Shown here in pieces: positions 42,574 to 51,174 of a DNA stretch of 64,000 nucleotides. This DNA comes from Catenuloplanes niger (GTDB lineage: Bacteria > Actinomycetota > Actinomycetes > Mycobacteriales > Micromonosporaceae), in contig NZ_JAVDYC010000001.1 in NCBI RefSeq assembly GCF_031458255.1, forward strand, positions 4,411,001 through 4,475,000, written 5' to 3'. The translations under genes and the position numbers were made by a program. The stretch's first letter is position 1. Each line of letters starts with the position of its first letter. Under the pieces are notes generated by a model. The model saw only the letters and a list, made by a program, of their open reading frames with translations, searched no databases and was not told the DNA's origin.

Positions 42574-42678
42574 GCGACTCCAGTCCCTGGTTCACACCCA
42601 AAGCTGATTGCGGCGACACGGTAACGCGCCGCTACGGTCGACCGGAACCCGAGCGGCGTGCCATTTCCGGGAATTGCG

Positions 42679-43890
42679 TCAAAGGCTGGTGTCGGTCTGC
42701 GGCATCGGGTGCGCGGGCACCGTGGCGGTCCGCCTGCGCAGCATGGCCTTGAACCACTCGGTGTCCGGGATCCGGGCCAGCATCGGCCCGGTGATGACCG
42801 TGATCAGCACGTACGCGGTGGCCAGCGACGCCAGCTGCGGCTCCACGCCGGCCGCCACCGCCAGCCCGGCGATGACGATGGAGAACTCGCCGCGCGGCAT
42901 CAGCGCGAGCCCGGCCCGGAACCGGCCGGGCAGCGCGATCCCGGCCCGCTTCGCGCCGAGATAGCCGGTCAGCACCTTCGTCGCCATGGTCAGCACGGCC
43001 AGCGCCAGCGCGGGCAGCAGCACGTGCGGGATCTCGGCCGGGTGCGTGGACAGCCCGAAGAACACGAAGAACACCGCGGCGAACAGGTCGCGCAGCGGCG
43101 TCAGCAGTTGCACCGCGTGGTGCGCGACCGGGCCGGACAGCGCGATGCCGACCAGGAACGCGCCGACCGCGGCCGACACCTGCAGCTTGTCCGCCATGCC
43201 GGAGACCAGCAGCGTCACGCCGAGCACGCCGAGCAGCAGCGCCTCCGCGTCGTCCGCGGCGATGAACGCGGAGATCGCGTTGCCGAACCGGATCGCCACC
43301 AGCAGCACGATCACCACGGTGGCGACCGCGATCACCAGCGACGTGGCGCCCGCGGCCAGCGACACGCCGGCCAGCACCGCGGTGAGGACCGGCAGGTAGA
43401 GCGCCATCGCCAGGTCCTCGATGACCAGCACGGAGAGGACGACCGGGGTCTCGCGGTTACCGAGCCGGCCCAGGTCGCTCAGCACCTTCGCGATCACGCC
43501 GGACGAGGAGACCCAGGTGATGCCGGCCAGCACCAGCGCGGCCACCCAGTCCCAGCCCATCAGCAACGCGAACGCGGCGCCGGGCACCGCGTTGAGCACC
43601 GCGTCGATCAGCCCGGCCGGCGCGGACGAGCGCAGGTTGCCGACCAGCTCACCGGCCGAGTACTCCAGGCCGAGCATGACCAGCAGCAGGATGACACCCA
43701 TCTCGGCGCCGACCTCGATGAACTCCTCGCTGGCGGAGAGCGGCAGCAGGCCGCCCTCGCCGAACGCCAGGCCGGCGATCAGGTAGAGCGGGATCGGGGA
43801 CAGCCCGACCCGCCGTCCGATCCGGCCGAGCAGGCTGAGACCGAGGAGGACCGTGCCGAGTTCTATGAGGAGTATGGAGAGGTCGTGCAT
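42679..43890 (-). CDS. CPA2-type K+/H+ antiporter (KhtU-like)
   Basis: A 403-residue membrane protein with about 12 hydrophobic segments, starting MHDLSILLIELGTVLLGLSL. Na_H_Exchanger hallmarks are VILLLVMLGLEYSAGEL, VSSSGVIAKVLSDLG, SVLVIEDLAMALYLP and LMPRGEFSIVIAGLA. It would exchange cytoplasmic K+ for H+. It lacks the C-terminal TrkA-N domain of KefB/C; instead, the separate regulatory gene upstream supplies the sensor, as in KhtTU. Confidence 0.8.
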   Translation of the reverse strand: MHDLSILLIELGTVLLGLSLLGRIGRRVGLSPIPLYLIAGLAFGEGGLLPLSASEEFIEVGAEMGVILLLVMLGLEYSAGELVGNLRSSAPAGLIDAVLNAVPGAAFALLMGWDWVAALVLAGITWVSSSGVIAKVLSDLGRLGNRETPVVLSVLVIEDLAMALYLPVLTAVLAGVSLAAGATSLVIAVATVVIVLLVAIRFGNAISAFIAADDAEALLLGVLGVTLLVSGMADKLQVSAAVGAFLVGIALSGPVAHHAVQLLTPLRDLFAAVFFVFFGLSTHPAEIPHVLLPALALAVLTMATKVLTGYLGAKRAGIALPGRFRAGLALMPRGEFSIVIAGLAVAAGVEPQLASLATAYVLITVITGPMLARIPDTEWFKAMLRRRTATVPAHPMPQTDTSL

Positions 43891-43897
43891 ACGCGCC

Positions 43898-44398
43898 TCA
43901 GCCGTCCGGCTCCGTCTCGGCCAGGATGGCCGCGACACCGTCGAGCCCTTCCCGGGTGCCGACGACGACCACGACGTCACCGGTCTGGAAGGCGAACGAC
44001 GGCGCGGGGGAGGCGATCACCTCTCGGTCGCGGAGGACGGCGACGATCGACGCGCCGGTGCGGGTGCGGGCCCGGGTGTCGCCGAGCCGGCGGTGTGCCC
44101 AGGGGGAACCGGCCGGGATGGAGATCTGCTCAGTGAGCAGCCCGGCGGCCTGCGAGCGGAGACCGGCGAGCTGACCCAGCATGAGCGAGGCGCCCAGCAG
44201 GTCGGCCAGCGCCTCGGCCTCGTCGTCGGTGAGCGGCAGCGAGGCGATGCAGGCGTCCGGATCGTCCTGGTCGTAGAGCACCAGGTCGCGACGGCCGCTG
44301 CGGTGGGAGACCACGCCGATCCGGCGGCCGGATGCCATGACCAGGTCATGGCGCACGCCTATGCCGGGGAGAGCTGTCTGTTCGACCCTTACTCGCAC
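43898..44398 (-). CDS. TrkA-C domain regulator of the antiporter (KhtT-like)
   Basis: A 166-residue cytoplasmic protein. The N-terminal part is KhtT-like (GVRHDLVMASGRRIGVVSHR), and the C-terminal TrkA-C/RCK_C domain contains GASIVAVLRDREVIASP and FQTGDVVVVVGTREGLDGV. KhtT inhibits KhtU and opens it on nucleotide or pH change. It ends seven bases before the antiporter gene. The start is taken as the GTG at 44398; no clear ribosome-binding site precedes it, so a leaderless transcript is possible. Confidence 0.78.
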   Translation of the reverse strand: MRVRVEQTALPGIGVRHDLVMASGRRIGVVSHRSGRRDLVLYDQDDPDACIASLPLTDDEAEALADLLGASLMLGQLAGLRSQAAGLLTEQISIPAGSPWAHRRLGDTRARTRTGASIVAVLRDREVIASPAPSFAFQTGDVVVVVGTREGLDGVAAILAETEPDG

Positions 44399-44527
44399 GG
44401 GATACACGCTACCCAACCGTTTCCCGCCGTCCGCGGACTGATCACCTGTGTGGGAACCTCGTCGCCACCTCGACACTTGTCATCTGAGACAGAGCGTTCC
44501 ATGATGCTCGCCCTCCGGAGGCGGATC

Positions 44528-45562
44528 GTGCCGAATAGTCGCAGATTGTTCGCGTCGTTGCTCTCGGCTGCGCTGCTGCTGACGACCGTGGTGCTGGTCG
44601 ACCGCCCGCCTTCGGCGGCCGAGAGGCAAGACCGTTCGACGGTACGCCGGGCGACCGTCGACCTGCCGCCCGGAACCCCGCCGCCGTACCTCGAGTTCGC
44701 CAGCCGCGAGGTCGGCTACGCCGTCTTCTCCGGGTGCCCCGGCGGGCAGTGCCCGACGCCGGTCTTCGCCACCGAGGACGGCGGGCGGAGCTGGCGCCGG
44801 ATCACGCACCCGGCGGACGGCACGGTGCTGCTCTACGCCGTACCCGGCGTGCTGGTCCTGCACTGGTTCTCGCGCGACGTCTGGTTGCTCTCCACCGACA
44901 ACGGCCGGTCCTTCGTCGAGGTGGACCGCACGGAGGGGATGTACCGCGCCCGGCGGGGGCACTTCGTGCGGGACGACTCGTCCTGGCTGATGGTGTGGCG
45001 GGGCGGGGTGATGCGGCCGGTGCCGAGGCGCCCGCCGGTGCCGGTCATTCTCTCGGTCGCCACCGGGGCGGACGGCCGGATCTGGGCCGCCGGGCTGGGC
45101 GACCGGACGCCGAGCGCGGCGTACTCCACGGACGGGGGCACGGTCTGGACCCGGACCCCGGTGCCGCCGCAGGGTGACCAGGCCCGGGGCCCGAGTCTGG
45201 TCATCTCCGCGGACGGCCGGGACGTGTGGCTGCTGGCCCAGACGGACGACGTCATGCGGCTGTGGACCTTCCGGTCCGGCCGGTGGCTCCCGGTGACCGC
45301 GCCCGGGCTCCCACCGGGATACGGCGTGCTCGCGATCGCGGCCGGCGGCGGCGCGCTGATCGTGGGCGGGCAGTGGGGCGGCCAGGGCGTGATCTGGCAG
45401 GGGCGGTACTGGCCGCGACCGGACTGGGGGTGGCTGGACGACGGGTCCCGGCTGCTGCCGGACGGCACGATCCTCGCGCGGGAGGGCGGGCGGGCCCGGC
45501 TCGGCGTCGGGTTCGGCGCGGAGCGCTGGTGGACCGTGATCGAGGTGCGGCCGGCCGGATAA
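44528..45562 (+). CDS. Exported beta-propeller-like protein
   Basis: A 344-residue protein. The GTG start at 44528 has GGAGG six bases upstream, better than the ATGs at 44501/44504. A basic N-terminus and hydrophobic core (RLFASLLSAALLLTTVVLV) form a signal peptide. Repeated motifs such as FATEDGGRSWRRI, LLSTDNGRSFVEV and YSTDGGTVWTRT are BNR/Asp-box-type blades of sialidase-like propellers. Without catalytic residues it is probably a binding or structural extracellular protein. Confidence 0.7.
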   Translation: MPNSRRLFASLLSAALLLTTVVLVDRPPSAAERQDRSTVRRATVDLPPGTPPPYLEFASREVGYAVFSGCPGGQCPTPVFATEDGGRSWRRITHPADGTVLLYAVPGVLVLHWFSRDVWLLSTDNGRSFVEVDRTEGMYRARRGHFVRDDSSWLMVWRGGVMRPVPRRPPVPVILSVATGADGRIWAAGLGDRTPSAAYSTDGGTVWTRTPVPPQGDQARGPSLVISADGRDVWLLAQTDDVMRLWTFRSGRWLPVTAPGLPPGYGVLAIAAGGGALIVGGQWGGQGVIWQGRYWPRPDWGWLDDGSRLLPDGTILAREGGRARLGVGFGAERWWTVIEVRPAG

Positions 45563-45605
45563 ACCCGCGGCGTGATAAACCCGCGGCGTGACGTGGGCAA
45601 CCCAG

Positions 45606-45628
45606 AGTTGAGTGGAATAGACTCAACT
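45606..45628. promoter_or_regulatory. HAIR operator of clpB
   Basis: AGTTGAGT-N7-ACTCAACT, with the exact HspR core TTGAGT-N7-ACTCAA at 45608-45626, lies about 60 bp before the clpB start codon. It matches the dnaK operator and places clpB under HspR. Confidence 0.88.
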
Positions 45629-45685
45629 CCGGTGGTGTCATAGAACGCGGACACCACGCTTGAAGGTAACCACCATGGGGAGCCG

Positions 45686-48271
45686 ATGAACGCCGAACGC
45701 CTTACCACCAAGAGCCGCGAAGTCATCACCGCCGCGGTGGCCGACGCCGGCCAGCGGGGCCACGCGACGGTCGAGTCCTGGCACCTGCTCCTCGCGCTGC
45801 TCGACACCGGCGGGTCCACCGCCACCGGTCTGTTGCGCGCCGTCGGTGCGAACCCCGCGGACGTCCGCCGCGCCGCCGCCCGCGCCCTGGAGAACCTGCC
45901 CTCCGCGCGCGGCTCCAGCGTCGCCGAGCCCAGCCTGGCCCGTGAGTTCGCGAACGCGGTGGGTGCCGCCGAGCAGATCGCCCGCCCGCTGGGCGACGAG
46001 TACACGTCGACCGAGCACCTGCTGGCCGGCCTCGCGCGGGTCGGCGGCGCGGTCTCCGAGCTGCTGCGCAAGGCCGGCGCGACGGAGGACGCACTGGTCG
46101 CGGCGTTCCCCGCGGTGCGTGGCGGTGACCGCCGGATCACCTCGGCCGATCCGGAGCAGACCTACCAGGCCCTGGAGAAGTACGGCATCGACCTGACCCA
46201 GTCGGCCCGGGACGGCAAGATCGACCCGGTCATCGGGCGCGACTCGGAGATCCGCCGGGTGATCCAGGTGCTCTCCCGGCGTACCAAGAACAACCCGGTT
46301 CTGATCGGCGAGCCGGGCGTGGGCAAGACCGCGATCGTGGAGGGGCTCGCCCAGCGCATCGTCGCGGGCGACGTGCCCGAGTCGCTGCGCGACAAGAAGC
46401 TGGTCTCGCTGGACCTCGGCGCCATGGTCGCCGGCGCGCAGTACCGCGGCCAGTTCGAGGAGCGGCTCAAGTCCGTGCTGGAGGAGATCAAGAACTCCAA
46501 CGGCCAGGTGATCACGTTCCTCGACGAGCTGCACACCGTGGTCGGCGCCGGCAAGGGCGAGGGCTCGATGGACGCGGGCAACATGCTCAAGCCGATGCTC
46601 GCCCGCGGTGAGCTGCGGATGGTCGGCGCGACCACGCTGGACGAGTACCGCGAGCACATCGAGAAGGACCCGGCGCTGGAGCGGCGCTTCCAGCCGGTGT
46701 TCGTGGGCGAGCCGACCGTGGAGGACACGATCGGCATCCTGCGCGGTTTGAAGGGCCGCTACGAGGCGCACCACGGCGTGGAGATCACGGACGGTGCGCT
46801 GGTCGCCGCCGCCAGCCTCTCCGATCGGTACATCGCGGACCGGTTCCTGCCGGACAAGGCGATCGACCTGATCGACGAGGCCGCGTCCCGGCTGCGCATG
46901 GAGATCGACTCGCGCCCGGTCGCGATCGACCAGCTGCAGCGCACCGTCGACCGGATGAAGATGGACGAGCTCGCGCTGGCCAAGGAGACCGACGCGGCCT
47001 CCCGCGACCGGCTGGAGCGGCTGCGCCGCGACCTCGCGGACCGGCAGGAGGAGCTGACCGTGCTCACCACCCGGTGGGAGCGCGAGCGCGGCGGCCTCAA
47101 CCGGGTCGGCGAGCTGAAGAAGAAGATCGACGAGATGCGCGTCGACCTCGAGCGCGCCCAGCGCGAGACGAACTGGGAGCTCGCGTCCCGCCTGCAGTAC
47201 GAGGAGATCCCCGCGCTGGAGCGGGAGATGGAGACGCTGGCCAACGAGCCGGTGCCGGACGAGCCGCCGATGGTCAAGGAGAAGGTCGGCGAGGACGAGA
47301 TCGCCGAGGTGGTCGGGGCCTGGACCGGCATCCCGTCCGGCCGCCTGATGGAGGGCGAGACCGCGAAGCTGCTGCGGATGGAGGAGTCGCTGCAGTCCCG
47401 GGTGATCGGCCAGGCCGAGGCGGTCGGCGCGGTCTCCGACGCGGTCCGGCGGGCCCGCGCGGGCATCGCCGACCCGGACCGGCCGACCGGATCGTTCCTG
47501 TTCCTCGGTCCGACCGGCGTCGGCAAGACCGAGCTGGCGAAGGCGCTGGCCGGGTTCCTCTTCGACGACGACCGCGCGATGGTGCGCATCGACATGAGCG
47601 AGTACGGCGAGAAGCACTCCGTCGCGCGCCTGGTCGGTGCCCCGCCCGGTTACGTCGGCTACGAGGAGGGCGGGCAGCTGACCGAGGCGGTGCGCCGCCG
47701 GCCGTACTCGGTGATCCTGCTGGACGAGGTGGAGAAGGCCCACCCGGACGTCTTCGACCTGCTGCTCCAGGTGCTGGACGACGGCCGCCTCACCGACGGC
47801 CAGGGCCGTACCGTCGATTTCCGGAACGCGATCCTGATCCTGACGTCGAACCTCGGCTCGAGCATCATCTCCGACATCACGCTGCCGGAGGACGCGCGCC
47901 GCGAGGCCGTGCTGTCCGTGGTGCGCGGGCACTTCAAGCCCGAGTTCCTCAACCGGCTGGACGACATCGTGGTGTTCCACGCGCTCACCGGCGTGGAGCT
48001 GGCCTCGATCGTCGACATCCAGCTCGACGCGCTGCGCCGCCGGCTGGCCGACCGCCGGCTGGGCCTGGAGGTCACCGGCACCGCGCGGACCTGGCTGGCC
48101 GAGCGGGGCTACGACCCGCTCTACGGTGCCCGCCCGTTGCGCCGGCTGGTCCAGTCCGCGATCGGCGACCGCCTGGCGAAGGCGCTGCTCGCCGGCGAGG
48201 TCCTGGACGGCGACACCGTCAAGGTCGACGCCAGCCCGACCGGCGACGGCTTGATCGTCGGCGTGGCCTGA
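45686..48271 (+). CDS. clpB: Disaggregase ClpB
   Basis: An 861-residue AAA+ protein. It has an N-terminal Clp_N repeat domain (1-150), a first ATPase with GEPGVGKT (208-215), the coiled-coil middle domain (about 410-530, rich in [17 protein letters not shown]), a second ATPase with GPTGVGKT (608-615) and the C-terminal D2-small domain. It extracts polypeptides from aggregates together with DnaK. The middle domain and lack of a ClpP loop distinguish it from ClpA/ClpC. A HAIR site precedes it. Confidence 0.96.
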   Translation: MNAERLTTKSREVITAAVADAGQRGHATVESWHLLLALLDTGGSTATGLLRAVGANPADVRRAAARALENLPSARGSSVAEPSLAREFANAVGAAEQIARPLGDEYTSTEHLLAGLARVGGAVSELLRKAGATEDALVAAFPAVRGGDRRITSADPEQTYQALEKYGIDLTQSARDGKIDPVIGRDSEIRRVIQVLSRRTKNNPVLIGEPGVGKTAIVEGLAQRIVAGDVPESLRDKKLVSLDLGAMVAGAQYRGQFEERLKSVLEEIKNSNGQVITFLDELHTVVGAGKGEGSMDAGNMLKPMLARGELRMVGATTLDEYREHIEKDPALERRFQPVFVGEPTVEDTIGILRGLKGRYEAHHGVEITDGALVAAASLSDRYIADRFLPDKAIDLIDEAASRLRMEIDSRPVAIDQLQRTVDRMKMDELALAKETDAASRDRLERLRRDLADRQEELTVLTTRWERERGGLNRVGELKKKIDEMRVDLERAQRETNWELASRLQYEEIPALEREMETLANEPVPDEPPMVKEKVGEDEIAEVVGAWTGIPSGRLMEGETAKLLRMEESLQSRVIGQAEAVGAVSDAVRRARAGIADPDRPTGSFLFLGPTGVGKTELAKALAGFLFDDDRAMVRIDMSEYGEKHSVARLVGAPPGYVGYEEGGQLTEAVRRRPYSVILLDEVEKAHPDVFDLLLQVLDDGRLTDGQGRTVDFRNAILILTSNLGSSIISDITLPEDARREAVLSVVRGHFKPEFLNRLDDIVVFHALTGVELASIVDIQLDALRRRLADRRLGLEVTGTARTWLAERGYDPLYGARPLRRLVQSAIGDRLAKALLAGEVLDGDTVKVDASPTGDGLIVGVA

Positions 48272-48297
48272 GTCACACCGCGGGAAACCGATGTCTG

Positions 48298-48322
48298 AAG
48301 GGCCGGGAAAGTCCCGGCCCTT
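48298..48322 (+). terminator. clpB terminator
   Basis: AAGGGCCGGGA with its complement TCCCGGCCCTT forms an 11-bp stem with a 3-base loop, followed by TGG. It is 26 bp after the clpB stop. Confidence 0.75.
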
Positions 48323-48430
48323 TGGATTGCAAATCTGACAAGGCGCTTCTTGCCAGGTCGCGGAGGGTGACAGGGCTTGCTACCGTCGGCGGCCAGCAGG
48401 ACTTGATCGACCTGGGAAGGGATCGCCGGC

Positions 48431-49060
48431 GTGAACGGTGGCAGTGCGTATTTCGTGGTCGGTGTCGGCTGCGTGCTCGTGGTCGTCGGCATCGTGGCGC
48501 TCGTCATCGCCTGGAACAAGTCCCAGCAGCGGAAGCCGGCCCCGCCGCCCGCCGCGAAGGGCACCGACCCCTTCCACACCAAGGACGAGGACGCGCTGCG
48601 CGGCGACCCGCGCACGCTCGCGCCCGGTGACATCGTGGAGATCCGCGGCACCAGCTGGGCGGTGCGCGGCAGCCTCCGGCTGACCGAGGCCTCCTGGGGC
48701 TGGACCGAGCACCTGCTCGACGACGCGAACGGCGACCAGGCGTGGCTCTCCGTCGAGGAGGACCCGGACCTGGAGGTCGTGCTCTGGCGCGAGGTGCCGG
48801 ACGTGACCGCGAAGCCGGGCGCGGCCACCGTCGACCTGGACGGCCGCCGCTACACCAAGGACGAGTCCGGTCGCGCGCAGTTCACCTCGACCGGCACCAC
48901 CGGACTGAACGAGACCGGCACCGTGAAGTACCACGACTACGAGGCGAAGGACGGCGCGCTGCTCTCCTTCGAGTCGTACGGCGACTCCGGCAAGTGGGAG
49001 GCCGCGCGCGGCGAGTCGCTGGTCCGCGCCGAGTTCCGGATCTACCCCCAGGCGCGGTGA
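48431..49060 (+). CDS. DUF4178 membrane-anchored protein, first gene of the DUF350/spermidine-synthase operon
   Basis: A 209-residue protein. The N-terminal helix AYFVVGVGCVLVVVGIVALV anchors it; the cytoplasmic part is a DUF4178 beta domain (LAPGDIVEIRGTSWAVRGSL; GWTEHLLDDANGDQAWLSVE). DUF4178 proteins occur with DUF350, DUF4247 and spermidine-synthase-like genes in many bacteria. It starts at a GTG with an AAGGGA-type site. The next gene begins one base after its stop. Biochemical role unknown. Confidence 0.8.
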   Translation: MNGGSAYFVVGVGCVLVVVGIVALVIAWNKSQQRKPAPPPAAKGTDPFHTKDEDALRGDPRTLAPGDIVEIRGTSWAVRGSLRLTEASWGWTEHLLDDANGDQAWLSVEEDPDLEVVLWREVPDVTAKPGAATVDLDGRRYTKDESGRAQFTSTGTTGLNETGTVKYHDYEAKDGALLSFESYGDSGKWEAARGESLVRAEFRIYPQAR

Positions 49061-49061
49061 C

Positions 49062-49547
49062 ATGCTCGTCGACCTGACGCTGCCCTACGCGGACACCACG
49101 GCAGCCGACCTGAGCTTCGCGCTGGGCCTGCCGCCCGCGCCCGCGCTGCACGTGCTCGAGATCCCCGAGCTGGGTCTGCAACTCCGCCTGCTCGGCGCCT
49201 CGCACCAGGTGATGATGGGTGAGCTGAGCGAGACCGTGGCCTGCCTGCCCGGCCGCCGGCCCGACCTGCCCGACGCGGTCACCGACGAGCGCTACCGCTT
49301 CGCGGCCGAGATCCGCAGGCTGACCCCGGCCGGGATGTCCGCCGAGGTGGGCCGGTTGCGCGCGGAGCTGTCCGGGCACCCGCACGGGCTGGTCGGCCAG
49401 TTCCCGGGCGACCCGGACGCGATCACCGCGCTGCTGGCCTACCCCGACGGCGCGGACGCGGTCGGGTGGCGCACCTGGCACGCGTACCCGCAGACCGGTG
49501 AGCTGGTCGAGACCACCACATCCGTACGACTGGGAGCGGCCGCATGA
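49062..49547 (+). CDS. DUF2617 protein
   Basis: A 161-residue soluble protein (VDLTLPYADTTAADLSFALG; LLGASHQVMMGELSETVACL). This resembles DUF2617, an actinobacterial family seen only in this operon type. It overlaps the next gene as ATGA. The N-terminal strands and internal Asp/His pattern do not reveal a reaction. Confidence 0.75.
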   Translation: MLVDLTLPYADTTAADLSFALGLPPAPALHVLEIPELGLQLRLLGASHQVMMGELSETVACLPGRRPDLPDAVTDERYRFAAEIRRLTPAGMSAEVGRLRAELSGHPHGLVGQFPGDPDAITALLAYPDGADAVGWRTWHAYPQTGELVETTTSVRLGAAA

Positions 49548-49972
49548 CGAAGCATCGCCCGTGGTTCATCGTGGGCATCGCGTTGGCGCTCGTCGGTGTG
49601 CTGGTCGCCGGCTGGGCGATCCTCTACGGCAACTTCTCGGTGCGCGGTTACGTCGACGACAAGTTCCAGCGCTCCGTCTCCAACGACATCGGCGACGACG
49701 CGAAGGCGTACGCGTCGAACAACACGCCGACCGCGGTGGCCGCGCAGATCACCAAGGCCTGGGAGCCGGCCGACGAGGTGGTCGACGCGAGCGGCGTCTA
49801 CCTGCGGTACGCGGACGACGCGGTGGTCATCCTGCCCGCGGCCGTCGGTTCCCTGATCCTGATCGAGGACATCGACTCGGCGCGGCGCCGGTACAGCGGC
49901 CACACCGGCGGCTACTGGGGCTGGGGCAGCGGCAACACCATCCGCGGCGGCGGACCCGGATCCGGCAAATGA
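49544..49972 (+). CDS. DUF4247 membrane-anchored protein
   Basis: A 142-residue protein with one N-terminal transmembrane helix (FIVGIALALVGVLVAGWAIL), a DUF4247 domain (VRGYVDDKFQRSVSNDIGDD; YLRYADDAVVILPAAVGSLI) and a Gly-rich tail (GGYWGWGSGNTIRGGG). The domain should lie outside the membrane. Third gene of the coupled operon. Confidence 0.78.
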   Translation: MTKHRPWFIVGIALALVGVLVAGWAILYGNFSVRGYVDDKFQRSVSNDIGDDAKAYASNNTPTAVAAQITKAWEPADEVVDASGVYLRYADDAVVILPAAVGSLILIEDIDSARRRYSGHTGGYWGWGSGNTIRGGGPGSGK

Positions 49973-50002
49973 CCACAAAAATTCTCGAAAGGCGCTGAGT
50001 CG

Positions 50003-50422
50003 ATGGATCTGCTTACCGACCTGCTGATCACGCTCTCGTACGGTGTGATCGGTGTGGCCCTGATGGCCGTCGGCTACCTGCTGGTGGACATCGCGACGCC
50101 GGGCAAGCTGCACGTGCTGATCTGGGCGAACCGGAACAGCAACGCGTCCGTGCTGCTCGCGTCGAACCTGCTCGGCGTCGGCATCATCGTGGTCTCCGCG
50201 ATCGCGGCCAGCCACAACGACTTCGCCCAGGGCATCGTCAGCACGCTCGCCTACGGAGCGCTCGGCCTGCTGCTGATGGCCGGCGCGTTCCTGCTGCTGG
50301 ACGCGGTCACGCCGGGCCGGCTCGGTGAGATCCTGGTCGACCCGGAGCCGCACCCGGCCGTCTGGGTCTCCGCCGTCATCCACGTCGCCACCGGTGCGAT
50401 CATCGCGGCGGCGATCATCTGA
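50003..50422 (+). CDS. DUF350 integral membrane protein
   Basis: A 139-residue protein with four hydrophobic helices arranged as two repeats: GVIGVALMAVGYLLVDIATP and GALGLLLMAGAFLLLDAVTP. This duplication is the DUF350 (YjfL) signature. It overlaps the following lipoprotein gene (TGATG). YjfL-type proteins accompany PspA-like or polyamine-ligase genes in other bacteria, suggesting envelope-stress function. Confidence 0.85.
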   Translation: MDLLTDLLITLSYGVIGVALMAVGYLLVDIATPGKLHVLIWANRNSNASVLLASNLLGVGIIVVSAIAASHNDFAQGIVSTLAYGALGLLLMAGAFLLLDAVTPGRLGEILVDPEPHPAVWVSAVIHVATGAIIAAAII

Positions 50423-51174
50423 TGAACACCGTCGCGCGGCTCGCGGGCACGTTCGCGGTGCTGGCCGTTGCGCTGGCCGGCTGCTCGACCGACAACAGCA
50501 CCACGGTGCCGCCGCCCACCACCGACCAGGCGACCGAGACCGCGCGCGTGCTCGCCGCGGCCACCGCCGTGCAGGGCATGTGTTACGGCTGGGACCTGCG
50601 GGCGAACTCGTCGTCCGAGGGCGCGTCCGTCAGCCGCGGCTCCAGCCTCGGCGCACAGGTGCCGGTCGACTCCGACCCGACCCGGTGCCCGGAGTACATC
50701 GAGGTGATCGCGCGGGTCACGTACACGTCGGCCAGCAGCGAGGCCGAGGACTCCGCGTCGATGACCGTGGAGACCAACAGCTCGCGGGTGACCGGCGCGG
50801 ACCTGGCCCGGCGCCTGGCCTCGATGGGCTTCACCACGAGCACGTTCATCGACGAGCCCGGCTTCACGACCATGCACGCCGCGCTGTCGCTGCCGCTGGT
50901 CACCGCGGAGGCCGGGGCCGCGACACCGGTGCCGGCCACCGGCGGGTCCGCCGCCTCGGGCGAGCCGCTCACGGCGCTGCCCCCGGCCGGTAACGACTTC
51001 CTGCGCGACCGGTGGGGTTTCCTGGCGTTCGCCGGTGGCTCCGTTCTGGTCGGTCTCGCCGCGGTCGCCATCGGTGTGTGGCAGCGTGGCAGGGTGAGGA
51101 AGCCGGAGGAGCCCACGGGACGGTCGACGCCACGTCCGGGGACGAGGCCGCCGACCCGCCCGGCGAAGAACTGA
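50422..51174 (+). CDS. Lipoprotein with C-terminal membrane helix
   Basis: A 250-residue protein. The signal peptide has a lipobox-like LAVALAGC with Cys at residue 21. The extracellular part (Cys54, Cys89) is followed by a second helix (FLAFAGGSVLVGLAAVAIGV) and a basic Pro/Arg tail. It overlaps both neighbours by one base in TGATG junctions. No named family recognised; the presence of both a lipobox and a C-terminal anchor is uncommon. Confidence 0.7.
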   Translation: MNTVARLAGTFAVLAVALAGCSTDNSTTVPPPTTDQATETARVLAAATAVQGMCYGWDLRANSSSEGASVSRGSSLGAQVPVDSDPTRCPEYIEVIARVTYTSASSEAEDSASMTVETNSSRVTGADLARRLASMGFTTSTFIDEPGFTTMHAALSLPLVTAEAGAATPVPATGGSAASGEPLTALPPAGNDFLRDRWGFLAFAGGSVLVGLAAVAIGVWQRGRVRKPEEPTGRSTPRPGTRPPTRPAKN

